Below are positions 45,884 to 54,680 of a stretch of DNA of 64,000 nt, in pieces. The DNA comes from Campylobacter vulpis (lineage in GTDB: Bacteria > Campylobacterota > Campylobacteria > Campylobacterales > Campylobacteraceae), in assembly GCF_014217995.1 (NCBI RefSeq), contig NZ_CP041617.1, positions 1,426,001 to 1,490,000 of the forward strand, in the 5' to 3' direction. The notes beneath the pieces are model-generated. The model was not told where the DNA came from and searched no databases. It saw only the letters and a program-made list of their open reading frames with translations. How positions within the stretch are numbered: the stretch's first letter is position 1; every line of letters starts with the position of its first letter. The position numbers and the translations under genes are program-made.

Positions 45884-47434
45884 CTATTTTGCGTATTCTA
45901 CGGCTCTTAATTCGCGTATGACATTGACTTTAATTTCGCCCGGATATTGCATTTTGTCTTGAATTTCGGCAGCGATTTCCTTAGCTAAAAACGTTGCCTC
46001 ATCGTCATTGACAAGTTTTGCATTAGCGATCACTCTAATCTCACGCCCCGCATTAATCGCATAAGCATTTTTAATCCCCTCTTTACTTTTAGCGATTTCT
46101 TCAAGCTCATTAACTCTCTTTAAAAAGGCTTCTAAAACCTCGCGTCTAGCACCCGGTCTTGCCGCACTAAGCGTATCAGCCGCACACACAGCCGCACATT
46201 CTATGCTTAAAGCCTCTTCGTGTCCGTGATGTGCGTAAATAGCGTTAATCACAGCAGGGTGTTCTTTATAACGCTTACAAAGCTCCGCTCCTAAATCCAC
46301 ATGAGAGCCTTCAAAATCGTGCGTTAAAGCCTTTCCTATATCGTGTAAAATCCCCGCCCTTCTTGCTAAATTCTCATCACCTCCACACTCCGCAGCGATA
46401 ATTCCTGCTAAATGTGCCACTTCTAAGGAGTGTGCAAGAGCATTTTGTCCGTAACTTGCGCGGTATTTAAGTTTGCCGATTAATTTTGCGATTTCAGGGT
46501 GCATTTTACCAAGTCCTAAATCCATAATGATGGTTTGCCCCTCTTCTAAAATGCTATTTTCAAATTCTTTACAAACTTTTTCATAAATTTCTTCGATACG
46601 CGCAGGCTGTATGCGTCCATCTTCGACCAAAAGCTCAATGACCTTAGTCGCAATGGCACGGCGATAAAGATTAAAACAGCTCACAATGATGGCTCCGGGC
46701 GTATCATCGATGATAATATCTACGCCTAAAACCATTTCAAGCGTTTTGACATTACGCCCTTCTTTGCCTATAATTCTGCCCTTTAACTCATCATTTTTAA
46801 TATTAATGACATTAATAAGCCTTTCCGCTGCAAATTCTCCCGCAAAACGCGAAGTCGCCTGTGCGATAATATAATTTGCCCTTCTTTTCGCCTCACTCTT
46901 AGCCTCTTCCTCATACTTACGCACGATGTGGGCGATTTCAGCACGGGAATTTTCCTCGACCTTTTGTAAAAGCAAATTTTTCGCCTCATTTTGTGTTAAA
47001 CCAGCTGAGTGTTCAAGCACTCTTAAAGCTTCATCGAGCTTATCTTGATAGAGTTTTTTAAGCTTTAAGCCATCATCGTGCAAATCTTGAATCGCTCTTT
47101 TACTTTTAGAAATTTCTTCTTCTTGGATACGCATTTGCTCTTCATAATGCGAAAGTTTTTGCTCTTTTTTGTGGAGTTCATCAAGTTTATGGTTAAAATC
47201 TTTTTGATTTTTATGCACCTTATCTTCATAGCGTTTTTTTGCCTCAAGTTCAGCATTTAAGACAGAATTTTTAGCGTCTTTTAAAACAAGCTCGGCTTCG
47301 TATTCTATAGCTTTTGCCTTAGCCTTTGCTTGTTCAACAAAAATTTCGTGTTTAGCATCGTTAATTTTTTTAGCGACTAAATACCCAACTCCCACACCGA
47401 TTAAAGCGGCGATACATGCGATTAATGCTATCAT
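45884..47434 (-). CDS. rny: Ribonuclease Y
   Basis: A 516-residue membrane-anchored endoribonuclease. N-terminal helix (MIALIACIAALIGVGVGYLV), a long coiled coil (about residues 25-170), a KH domain (KGRIIGKEGRNVKTLEMVLG, about 217-236), then the HD domain with HSLEVAHLAGIIAAE and GILHDIGKALTHD, whose His and Asp residues bind metal. It starts bulk mRNA decay. Its first 51 bases overlap the upstream MTHFS gene's 3' end (65 bp overlap counting both ORFs). Confidence 0.97.
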   Translation of the reverse strand: MIALIACIAALIGVGVGYLVAKKINDAKHEIFVEQAKAKAKAIEYEAELVLKDAKNSVLNAELEAKKRYEDKVHKNQKDFNHKLDELHKKEQKLSHYEEQMRIQEEEISKSKRAIQDLHDDGLKLKKLYQDKLDEALRVLEHSAGLTQNEAKNLLLQKVEENSRAEIAHIVRKYEEEAKSEAKRRANYIIAQATSRFAGEFAAERLINVINIKNDELKGRIIGKEGRNVKTLEMVLGVDIIIDDTPGAIIVSCFNLYRRAIATKVIELLVEDGRIQPARIEEIYEKVCKEFENSILEEGQTIIMDLGLGKMHPEIAKLIGKLKYRASYGQNALAHSLEVAHLAGIIAAECGGDENLARRAGILHDIGKALTHDFEGSHVDLGAELCKRYKEHPAVINAIYAHHGHEEALSIECAAVCAADTLSAARPGARREVLEAFLKRVNELEEIAKSKEGIKNAYAINAGREIRVIANAKLVNDDEATFLAKEIAAEIQDKMQYPGEIKVNVIRELRAVEYAK

Positions 47435-47981
47435 TTTTCAAATCTTTCTTAAAATATTTTTTATTAGGGCTTAGATAAAATTTCGCGCTAATATCGTGTT
47501 TTTGCGTAATTTTTTCGCTACTTAAAGCTGTGATACTTTGCACAAAAACGACTAAGGGTTTATGTTTTAAATTTGCAAAGAATCTATCATAAAAACCCTC
47601 GCCATGTCCTATTCTTTTCATTGCCCTATCCACGCCTATGACAGGCACAAAAGCCAAATCAAGCGAAGTTTGACAAAAAGAATTATTAGGCTCTAAAACC
47701 CCAAACCTTTTTTTTGAAAAAGGCAGTCTCAATTTTACAACTTTTAAACTTTTATCTTGCATAAATGGAACAAAAAGTTTGCAATTTTGACTTAAAATTC
47801 TACGAAAACGCAACAAATTTGGCTCATATTGTAAGGGTAAAAAAATAAGCACATTTTTTGCCTTATAAAGCTGGATAATATTGAGACTTTCTTTAAAAAT
47901 GGCATAATCTTTTTTGTAGTGCGACCGAGCATTTTGCTTTAATCTTCTTTTTTGAACTTGCCTAAAAAGTTCTTTTTGCAT
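47370..47981 (-). CDS. 5-formyltetrahydrofolate cyclo-ligase (MTHFS)
   Basis: A 203-residue enzyme converting 5-formyl-THF to 5,10-methenyl-THF with ATP. Family signatures: MQKELFRQVQKRRLKQ start with basic ATP-binding residues, and VPVIGVDRAMKRIGHGEGFYDRFF (split), the GxGxG(Y/F)YDR-like active site. The last 22 residues (RMYRRFNRCGSWVFSR) are out of frame over the rny start and look accidental rather than conserved. AAAGGATAGAG precedes the ATG. Located upstream of rny as in C. jejuni (from memory). Confidence 0.88.
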   Translation of the reverse strand: MQKELFRQVQKRRLKQNARSHYKKDYAIFKESLNIIQLYKAKNVLIFLPLQYEPNLLRFRRILSQNCKLFVPFMQDKSLKVVKLRLPFSKKRFGVLEPNNSFCQTSLDLAFVPVIGVDRAMKRIGHGEGFYDRFFANLKHKPLVVFVQSITALSSEKITQKHDISAKFYLSPNKKYFKKDLKNDSINRMYRRFNRCGSWVFSR

Positions 47982-48050
47982 CTCTATCCTTTATTTACTC
48001 TTACTTCGTATAATTCTAGCATTTTATGGCAAAAGGGAAAGCTAAATTTA

Positions 48051-48596
48051 ATGCAAAAGATATTTTTAACGCTTATTTTATTATTGTTTTTTACAGCGTG
48101 TAGTAATGAAGAAAAAGAAATGAAAGATTTTAATTCTACAACGGAAGCAAGCCTTACTCAAGGAGAAAGTTATAATTTTGATTTAAATTTAAACGATAAC
48201 ACCTCCTTGTTTATCCAAGTCAAAGAAGGAAAAATAAAATTTGACACGCAAAACAAGGCTACTCTTTTCATCTTTTTTACCACTTGGTGTAAGCCTTGTA
48301 TCGCTCAAGTGCCACATTTAAATAAGCTTAGAGAAAAATACCAAGATCAACTTCAAATTGTAGGCATTTTACTTGAGGATAAAAATCCCGAAGACCTGGC
48401 TGTTTTCAGTGCGCAAAATCATTTAAACTACAAAATCGCTAGTGGTGAAGGAAATTATCTTTTTGCTAAGGCTTTAGGTGGGATAAGCGGAATTCCTACA
48501 ATGTTTTTATTTGCGAAAAATGGAGAATTATTTAAACATTATTTAGGTGTTGTGCCTGTGGAAATGCTTGAAATCGACATTTTAGAGGCAATATAA
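48051..48596 (+). CDS. Thioredoxin-like lipoprotein
   Basis: A 181-residue protein starting MQKIFLTLILLLFFTACSNE with lipobox FTAC, so membrane-anchored in the periplasm. The thioredoxin fold holds TTWCKPCIAQVPHLNKL (active site WCKPC) and the cis-Pro ISGIPTMFLF. It probably reduces disulfides, for example for cytochrome c maturation or repair; the partner is unknown. The ATG at 48051 is chosen because it gives the lipoprotein signal. Overlaps ftsY start by one base. Confidence 0.88.
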   Translation: MQKIFLTLILLLFFTACSNEEKEMKDFNSTTEASLTQGESYNFDLNLNDNTSLFIQVKEGKIKFDTQNKATLFIFFTTWCKPCIAQVPHLNKLREKYQDQLQIVGILLEDKNPEDLAVFSAQNHLNYKIASGEGNYLFAKALGGISGIPTMFLFAKNGELFKHYLGVVPVEMLEIDILEAI

Positions 48597-49462
48597 TGCT
48601 AAATTTTTTCAAGAAAAGCTTAGCAAAAACTTTAGAAAATATCACAAAAACAAAGGCAAATCACAAAATTTCTAAAGATTTATTAGAAGAAATTTTGCTT
48701 GAAGCTGATGTGACTTATGAAATTGTTGAAGAAATTATCTACTATCTTCCTCCGGGCGAAGAGGTAAAAAAAGAGGATTTAAAACGCGTGATGGGGGCAT
48801 ATTTTCTTTATGAAAAACCCGAATTTGATATGCAAAAACCTTTTGTAGAGCTTATTTTAGGCGTCAATGGAGCAGGCAAAACTACAAGCATAGCTAAACT
48901 TGCAAATTTATATAAAAAACAAGGACAAAAGGTTATCTTAGGAGCTTGCGATACCTTTCGTGCAGGAGCGATAGAACAGCTTCGTTTATGGGCTGAGAAA
49001 ATAGGCGTTCAAATCGTTCTTTCAAATCAAGGACACGATCCATCAGCCGTAGCTTTTGATACCATTTCAAAGGCTAAAGCAAGGGAGTTTGATAGAGTGA
49101 TTTTAGACACAGCGGGCAGATTACAAAATCAAAAAAATTTAGCCAACGAACTCGAAAAAATCGTAAGAATTTGCGAAAAAGCTATGATAAAGGCTCCGCA
49201 TAGAAAAATTCTCGTGCTTGATGGCACACAAGGTAATGCGGGGATTTTACAAGCTAAAGCTTTTAATGAGCTTGTTAAACTTGATGGAGTGATTATCACT
49301 AAGCTTGATGGCACAGCAAAGGGGGGTGCCCTTTTTAGCATAGCTAGAGAGCTTGAACTACCTATTTTTTATGTGGGTGTGGGGGAGAAAATGGACGATT
49401 TGTATGAATTTGATGCAAATGCCTATTTAGATACACTTTTAGAGCCTATATTCGAGGCTTAA
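48596..49462 (+). CDS. ftsY: Signal recognition particle receptor FtsY
   Basis: A 288-residue SRP GTPase with a short N domain and the G domain: G1 LGVNGAGKTTSIAKLANLY (about residues 90-108), G2 DTFRAGAIEQLR, G3 LDTAGRLQNQKNL and G4 TKLDGTAKGGALFS. It guides ribosome-nascent chains to the Sec channel. It lacks the long acidic A domain of E. coli, typical for epsilonproteobacteria. Start ATG at 48596 overlaps the stop of the preceding gene (TAATG), so translation is coupled. Confidence 0.97.
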   Translation: MLNFFKKSLAKTLENITKTKANHKISKDLLEEILLEADVTYEIVEEIIYYLPPGEEVKKEDLKRVMGAYFLYEKPEFDMQKPFVELILGVNGAGKTTSIAKLANLYKKQGQKVILGACDTFRAGAIEQLRLWAEKIGVQIVLSNQGHDPSAVAFDTISKAKAREFDRVILDTAGRLQNQKNLANELEKIVRICEKAMIKAPHRKILVLDGTQGNAGILQAKAFNELVKLDGVIITKLDGTAKGGALFSIARELELPIFYVGVGEKMDDLYEFDANAYLDTLLEPIFEA

Positions 49463-49495
49463 TTGTATAAATATTTTAAAAAGGAGCATTTATTT

Positions 49496-51472
49496 ATGAA
49501 GAGCGTAAAATTAAAGGTTGCGTTGATCGCAAATTTAATCGCGGTAGCGTGTTTGGTTATTTTGGGTGTAATTACCTTTATGTTTGTAAAAGAAGCTTTG
49601 TTTGAAGAAGTTTTAAAGGCTGAAACAAACTATGTTAAAACAGCTAAAAATTCTATGGAAACTTTTAAAGCTAGAAATTCTTCAGCTCTTGAAAATTTAG
49701 CCAAAAGCATTTTAAAACGCCCTATAGAACAATTAGATAGCCAAGAAGCTTTAATGCGTTACATTGGAAAAGATTTAAAAGACTTTAGAGATGCTGGGGG
49801 ATTTTTAGCCGTTTATATCGCTCAACCAAATGGGGAACTTGTTGTAAGCGATTCTGATTCTGATGCAAAAAAAATAGATTTTGGAATTTATGGAAAGGCT
49901 GATAATTACGATGCTAGAACGAGAGAATACTTTATAGAAGCAGTCAAAGCAAATAAAGCCTACACTACCGCATCATACATTGATGTAACTACAAATTTGC
50001 CTTGTTTTACATATTCTATCCCACTTTATAAAGATGATAAATTTTTAGGTGTTTTAGCTTTTGATGTGCTTGTAACTGACTTGCAAACAGAATTTGAAAA
50101 TTTACCGGGTAGAACTTTCGTGCTTGATAATGAAGATAAGGTATTTGTTTCCACTGATAAAACTCTTTTAAATCCAAATTATGACATTAAATTTTTTGCA
50201 GATATTGCGAAAAATAAAGCAGATTTTGAACCTTTTGAATACGTAACAAAAAATGGTCAAGAAAGATTTGGTATATGCGTAAAGGTTTCTGATTTTTACA
50301 CTGCTTGTATTGGAGAATCCGTAGATCAAATAAAAGCTCCAGTGTATAAAATAGCATTTATACAAATTGCGATTGTGATTATTACAAGTATTGCCAGTGT
50401 GCTTTTCTTATATTTTATCGTATCAAAATATCTTTCTCCACTTATAACTATCCAATCCGGTCTCAACTCCTTCTTTGATTTCATCAATCATAAAACACAA
50501 GATATCTCCACCATCAACATAAAAACAAATGATGAATTCGGTCAAATGGCAGCCGCCATTAACCAAAACATTCAAGCCACCAAAGAAGGCTTAGACCAAG
50601 ATAAACAAGCTGTTAAAGAAAGTGTTACCACAGTAGGCATAGTTGAAAACGGAGATTTAACAGCAAGAATCACAGCTAATCCTAGAAACCCACAACTCAT
50701 AGAACTTAAAAGTGTGCTTAATAATCTCCTTGATGTCTTACAAACTAAAGTGGGTAAAGATATGAATAAAATCCACTCTATCTTTGAAGAATTTAAAAGC
50801 TTAGATTTTAGAAACAAAATAGAAAATGCCACAGGTAGTGTAGAAGTAACCACTAATGCCCTAGGCGAAGAAATCATCAAAATGCTTAAACAAAGTTCTG
50901 ATTTTGCAAATTCTTTAGCCAATGAAAGCTCCAAACTTCAAAACGCTGTGCAAAATTTAACTTCAAGCTCAAATTCTCAAGCTGCTTCTTTAGAAGAAAC
51001 TGCTGCTGCTTTAGAAGAGATTACCTCCTCTATGCAAAATGTCTCTCAAAAAACCAGTGATGTGATTACTCAAAGTGAAGAGATTAAAAATGTTACAGGC
51101 ATTATAGGTGATATAGCTGATCAAATCAATCTTCTAGCCCTTAATGCTGCCATAGAAGCAGCACGTGCAGGAGAACACGGAAGAGGCTTTGCCGTCGTGG
51201 CTGATGAAGTGAGAAAACTAGCTGAAAGAACCCAAAAGTCTTTAAGTGAGATAGAAGCAAATACTAACTTACTTGTTCAATCTATCAATGATATGGCAGA
51301 AAGCATTAAGGAACAAACTGCTGGTATTACACAGATTAATGAAAGTGTGGCTCAAATAGACCAAACCACTAAGGATAATGTGGAAATTGCTAATGAAAGT
51401 GCCATCATCTCTAACACAGTAAGCGACATCGCTACAAATATCCTTGAAGATGTGAAGAAGAAGAAGTTTTAA
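49496..51472 (+). CDS. Methyl-accepting chemotaxis protein with dCACHE sensor, second copy of shared signalling half
   Basis: A 658-residue chemoreceptor. The first membrane segment is [20 protein letters not shown] (split, about residues 6-30). The periplasmic dCACHE part (about 35-280) includes [10 protein letters not shown]-like text ([17 protein letters not shown]) and [14 protein letters not shown], typical of amino- or carboxylic-acid sensors. From about residue 319 the sequence is identical to the receptor at 3282-5276, including EVRKLAERT. The start ATG at 49496 has AAAAAGGAG. It lies between ftsY and purN, a place where two C. jejuni gene blocks are joined, so its insertion may relate to rearrangement. 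Confidence 0.93.
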   Translation: MKSVKLKVALIANLIAVACLVILGVITFMFVKEALFEEVLKAETNYVKTAKNSMETFKARNSSALENLAKSILKRPIEQLDSQEALMRYIGKDLKDFRDAGGFLAVYIAQPNGELVVSDSDSDAKKIDFGIYGKADNYDARTREYFIEAVKANKAYTTASYIDVTTNLPCFTYSIPLYKDDKFLGVLAFDVLVTDLQTEFENLPGRTFVLDNEDKVFVSTDKTLLNPNYDIKFFADIAKNKADFEPFEYVTKNGQERFGICVKVSDFYTACIGESVDQIKAPVYKIAFIQIAIVIITSIASVLFLYFIVSKYLSPLITIQSGLNSFFDFINHKTQDISTINIKTNDEFGQMAAAINQNIQATKEGLDQDKQAVKESVTTVGIVENGDLTARITANPRNPQLIELKSVLNNLLDVLQTKVGKDMNKIHSIFEEFKSLDFRNKIENATGSVEVTTNALGEEIIKMLKQSSDFANSLANESSKLQNAVQNLTSSSNSQAASLEETAAALEEITSSMQNVSQKTSDVITQSEEIKNVTGIIGDIADQINLLALNAAIEAARAGEHGRGFAVVADEVRKLAERTQKSLSEIEANTNLLVQSINDMAESIKEQTAGITQINESVAQIDQTTKDNVEIANESAIISNTVSDIATNILEDVKKKKF

Positions 51473-51488
51473 AAAATTTTAGTTTATA
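50450..51488 (+). repeat. 1039-bp direct repeat, copy 2 (chemoreceptor signalling half)
   Basis: Partner of 4254-5292 in the same orientation, 46,196 bp downstream. The match starts two bases into the codon context after LSPLIT and ends in the first bases of the terminator stem here, whereas copy 1 is followed by a different hairpin. Confidence 0.93.
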
Positions 51489-51509
51489 CCTAGTGAAAAC
51501 TAGGTATAA
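51484..51509 (+). terminator. Rho-independent terminator after the chemoreceptor
   Basis: Perfect 11-bp stem TTATACCTAGT/ACTAGGTATAA with a GAAA tetraloop, followed by GCTTTTTAAATTTC. It begins 12 bp after the stop codon and also faces the end of purN, so it may stop transcription both ways. Confidence 0.8.
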
Positions 51510-51548
51510 GCTTTTTAAATTTCTTTTTACAAGATAAATGAAAACATT

Positions 51549-52121
51549 TTAAGATTTATCAAAAAGCTCAATTACGCTTTGAGGCAAAAGCTCATATTCT
51601 AAAGCGTGAATTTGTGCTTCAAATTCCTCAAAACTTAAATTTTTCTTTTCAAAGGCTTTTTGTGCGATGATTTTTCCTCCGTCCAGTTCCTCACTGACCC
51701 AATGCACACTCACTCCAGCGACTTTCATATCGCTTTGAAAGCTTTCTTTTATGGCATTTGCACCCTTAAAAAGAGGCAAAAGTGAGGGGTGGAGATTAAT
51801 CGCTTTTATATTTTGCGTAAAAACAGAACTTAAAATTCGCATAAAACCTGCTAAAATTGTTAAATCTGCCCCACTTTGCCGAATTCGCTCTACCAAAGCC
51901 TTATCAAATTCCTCGCGACTTTTAAAATCTTTGTGTTCAATAATCACGCTCTCAAGTCCAAATTTCCTAGCTCTTTCTATGCCATAAGCGTCTTTTTTAT
52001 TACACAAACAAAGCACCACTTCAAAATGCGTTTTACCAAAAGTTTTTTGATGAAGTTTGCTTAAAAGATTTTCCAAATTACTCCCATTTCCGCTAAAAAG
52101 TATGGCAAGTTTTACAAGCAT
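51549..52121 (-). CDS. purN: Phosphoribosylglycinamide formyltransferase PurN
   Basis: A 190-residue formyl-THF-dependent enzyme of purine synthesis. Landmarks: AILFSGNGSNLENLL (substrate phosphate loop), ILAGFMRILS, and INLHPSLLPLFKGANA with the catalytic Asn-His pair; the downstream Asp appears in VHWVSEELDGGKIIAQ. It overlaps the following nnr gene by 10 bp and ends a purN-nnr-rmuC-comM-def-clpP-tig run. Confidence 0.95.
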   Translation of the reverse strand: MLVKLAILFSGNGSNLENLLSKLHQKTFGKTHFEVVLCLCNKKDAYGIERARKFGLESVIIEHKDFKSREEFDKALVERIRQSGADLTILAGFMRILSSVFTQNIKAINLHPSLLPLFKGANAIKESFQSDMKVAGVSVHWVSEELDGGKIIAQKAFEKKNLSFEEFEAQIHALEYELLPQSVIELFDKS

Positions 52122-53464
52122 TTTAGTCCTTTTATCAGTTTTAAAGCATCAAAGCTATTTGCGTTAAAGCGATACGCTTTTGAAGTAAGAGCGTGTGCTA
52201 AAACGGCGTTTTTAGCGGCTTTTAGAGGACTAAACCCAGCTCCTAAAAGTGCAGCTATCATACCTGCTAAAACATCGCCACTTCCGCCTTTTGCTAAATT
52301 TGCACAGCCTAAATTGACGATAAAGCATTCATCTTTTTGTGAAATAATCGTATTCGCACCCTTTAAAACTAAAATGCAAGGGTATGTTTGGGTGAATTTT
52401 TGGGCGTAAAAAAAGCGATTTTTTTGTAAATCTTGCACATTTAAATCCTGTTTAAAGCACATTTTAAAAAGTCTTGTAAATTCTTTAGGATGCGGAGTTA
52501 AAACCACATCTTCTTTTTGCAAAAAGGGTAAAATAGCCTCATCTAAAAAGGCATTAGCATCTAAAATTAAGGGCTTTTTGCTTAAATTCTCATCTTTTAA
52601 AAGTTCTAAATTTAAAAGTCCCATTCCAAGTGCGGCAGCGTTAAAGTTAAAATTCAAATTTTCTTTTTGCATTAAAAGTGCCGAATTTGACTTTTCCTTT
52701 ACAAGAGAAACTAATCCCGCTCCAAAATTTAAAGCTCCAAGTCCTGCTAAATTCGCTGCTCCCCCATTACCTACTACGGCGATATGTCCGTAATCTCCCT
52801 TATTTGTCCCAGCCTTTCTTTTAATGAGTGTCAAATCCTTTTTTTCAAGCAAATAACTTTTAGTTTTATGTGTAAAAAGTCTATGTGAAATTCCAAGTTT
52901 TGCGAGTTTGAGCTTCCCTACAAATTCTTTCGCAAAATCCTCTAGTAAAAGCTCTTTAAATGCTCCCATACTAAGCGTAATGTCCGCTTTAAAGCAAACT
53001 TCACTTCCCAAAGCAGTGGGTATATCACAGGCGATTTTAAGGGCTTTATGCTGATTAATTTTTTTTAAAAAATTTGCCGTTTTTGCGTCCAAATTCCCCT
53101 TAAAGCCGCTCCCAAAAATACAATCTACTATCACACCATAACGCTTTATTTTAGGCTCTTTTTTTAAAAAAGAAAAGCCATAGTTTTTTAAAATTTGCTC
53201 TTGTTTTAAAAACATAGCATTTTCTTTAAAACCCATTTTGTAAGCCTTAGCTTTTTTAAGATGACGCAGTGCTACAAGCCCATCAGCAGCGTTATTCCCC
53301 CCACCTAGCAAAAAAAGCACCCTTTTATTTTGAAGTTTTTTACGCTCTTTTTTGATTAATTTTGCTAAGGCTATGCCAGCATTTTCCATTAAAATAAGCT
53401 CATCAAGCCCTAAACGAACAGCTCTTAAATCAAGATTAGTGCTTTGCTTAACCACGGCTTTCAT
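52112..53464 (-). CDS. nnr: Bifunctional NAD(P)H-hydrate epimerase / dehydratase
   Basis: A 450-residue repair enzyme. The N-terminal domain (about 1-190; ILMENAGIALAKLI, LLGGGNNAADGLVA) is the NnrE epimerase; the C-terminal domain (about 200-450; KGDYGHIAVVGNGGAANLAG split, TPHPKEFTRL, LAKGGSGDVLAGMIAALLGAG split) is the NnrD ATP/ADP-dependent dehydratase. Together they restore hydrated NAD(P)H. Of three start-like codons the ATG at 53462-53464 has best spacing to GGAG. Overlaps rmuC end. Confidence 0.94.
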   Translation of the reverse strand: MKAVVKQSTNLDLRAVRLGLDELILMENAGIALAKLIKKERKKLQNKRVLFLLGGGNNAADGLVALRHLKKAKAYKMGFKENAMFLKQEQILKNYGFSFLKKEPKIKRYGVIVDCIFGSGFKGNLDAKTANFLKKINQHKALKIACDIPTALGSEVCFKADITLSMGAFKELLLEDFAKEFVGKLKLAKLGISHRLFTHKTKSYLLEKKDLTLIKRKAGTNKGDYGHIAVVGNGGAANLAGLGALNFGAGLVSLVKEKSNSALLMQKENLNFNFNAAALGMGLLNLELLKDENLSKKPLILDANAFLDEAILPFLQKEDVVLTPHPKEFTRLFKMCFKQDLNVQDLQKNRFFYAQKFTQTYPCILVLKGANTIISQKDECFIVNLGCANLAKGGSGDVLAGMIAALLGAGFSPLKAAKNAVLAHALTSKAYRFNANSFDALKLIKGLKCL

Positions 53465-54680
53465 CATCACTCCATTTTTCTAAGCTTTTTTGTGTTTTTG
53501 CACCCAAATCTTTAAGCTTAAGAACCCTTGAGCTTAAATTCCCAGTGCCTGAAAAAAGCTTATTTTGCATATTTTCTATTTGAGTATTAAGGCTTTTACT
53601 TGCATTTTTAAGCTTATCAAAATCCTCCAAAACCCCCGCAAATTTATCGTGAAATTTCCCAAGCTCCTCAAAAGCTTTGAGAATATTTGCATTACTTTTA
53701 ATGTGTCTCCACGAAATATTTATAGTGTTAAGTGCCATAAAAAGCGTGTGCGGAGTGGTAAGGTAAATATTTTTTTTATAAGCGTATTGATACAGCGAAG
53801 CATCAACGCTAAGGGCAAGGTCTAAAAGATTTTGATAAGGGATAAAAAGTAAGATAAAATCATAAGTATAAGGGCTAAATTTCGCATAAGGCTTTTTGCT
53901 AAGCTCATCAATACGCTCTTTGAGATTAAAGGCAAGATCCTTGCAAACGCGTTCGTTTAAATCACTAAAATCAAAATCATTTGGCAGAGGGAATTTCGCA
54001 TCGATGATGATATTTTTTTGCGAGTCTAAAAACACGATAGCATCGGCGATGTAGCTTTTATCATCTTGTTTAAAATGGGCTTGAAGTTTATATTGCTCCT
54101 CTTTGATAAGTCCGCTATTTTCTAGGATATTTTGTAATTGAAGTTCGGCAAAATTTCCGCGAATTTTTTTATCTCCCTTGAGTATGGTGGCGAGTTTATC
54201 GGCATTTGATTTGATGTTTTGAGAGTATTCAAACATATTTTTAATATTGCTTTGAAGGCTAATTTCATTTTGATTTAATCTTTCACTATATTCTTTTACG
54301 CTCTTTTTCACAGGCACAAAAATTTCCTCCAAAAGCTTTTTGATGTCCTCATTGAGCATAATTTTGTTTTGATTAAGATAATTTAAGTTTTGTTTTTGAA
54401 GATTATTTTCTAATTTTTGTTCTAAAAATTTCAAGTTTTTTTCATAATCTTGTTTTAAACCCTCTCTTTCTCTTAATTGTAAAGAAATCAATTCTTTATG
54501 TTGCGCTTCTTTTTCTTTGAGTAAATTTTCTAAAATTTCACACCTTGTAAGAGCCTTGTATAAATTTTCTTTTTTACCTTCATTATCTTTTTTGAGGAGC
54601 GAAATCTCTCTTTGTTTAATTTGATAAAGCACGACAAAAGCACATAATAAAATAAATGCTAAAATCACACCCTCATACAT
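53448..54680 (-). CDS. rmuC: DNA recombination protein RmuC
   Basis: A 410-residue RmuC: N-terminal membrane helix (VILAFILLCAFVVLYQI), a long coiled coil (about 30-145) and the PD-(D/E)XK-like RmuC domain with RGNFAELQLQNILENSGL split and IIIDAKFPLPNDF, carrying the presumed metal-binding Glu and Asp-x-Lys. It limits DNA inversions in E. coli; the mechanism is not settled. Overlaps comM by 8 bp. Confidence 0.92.
   Translation of the reverse strand: MYEGVILAFILLCAFVVLYQIKQREISLLKKDNEGKKENLYKALTRCEILENLLKEKEAQHKELISLQLREREGLKQDYEKNLKFLEQKLENNLQKQNLNYLNQNKIMLNEDIKKLLEEIFVPVKKSVKEYSERLNQNEISLQSNIKNMFEYSQNIKSNADKLATILKGDKKIRGNFAELQLQNILENSGLIKEEQYKLQAHFKQDDKSYIADAIVFLDSQKNIIIDAKFPLPNDFDFSDLNERVCKDLAFNLKERIDELSKKPYAKFSPYTYDFILLFIPYQNLLDLALSVDASLYQYAYKKNIYLTTPHTLFMALNTINISWRHIKSNANILKAFEELGKFHDKFAGVLEDFDKLKNASKSLNTQIENMQNKLFSGTGNLSSRVLKLKDLGAKTQKSLEKWSDDESRG

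Noticed and set aside
47370-47434. Frameshift in the MTHFS gene because its end overlaps rny
   Set aside because: The catalytic motifs and length are normal; the overlap may just be a short non-conserved tail.
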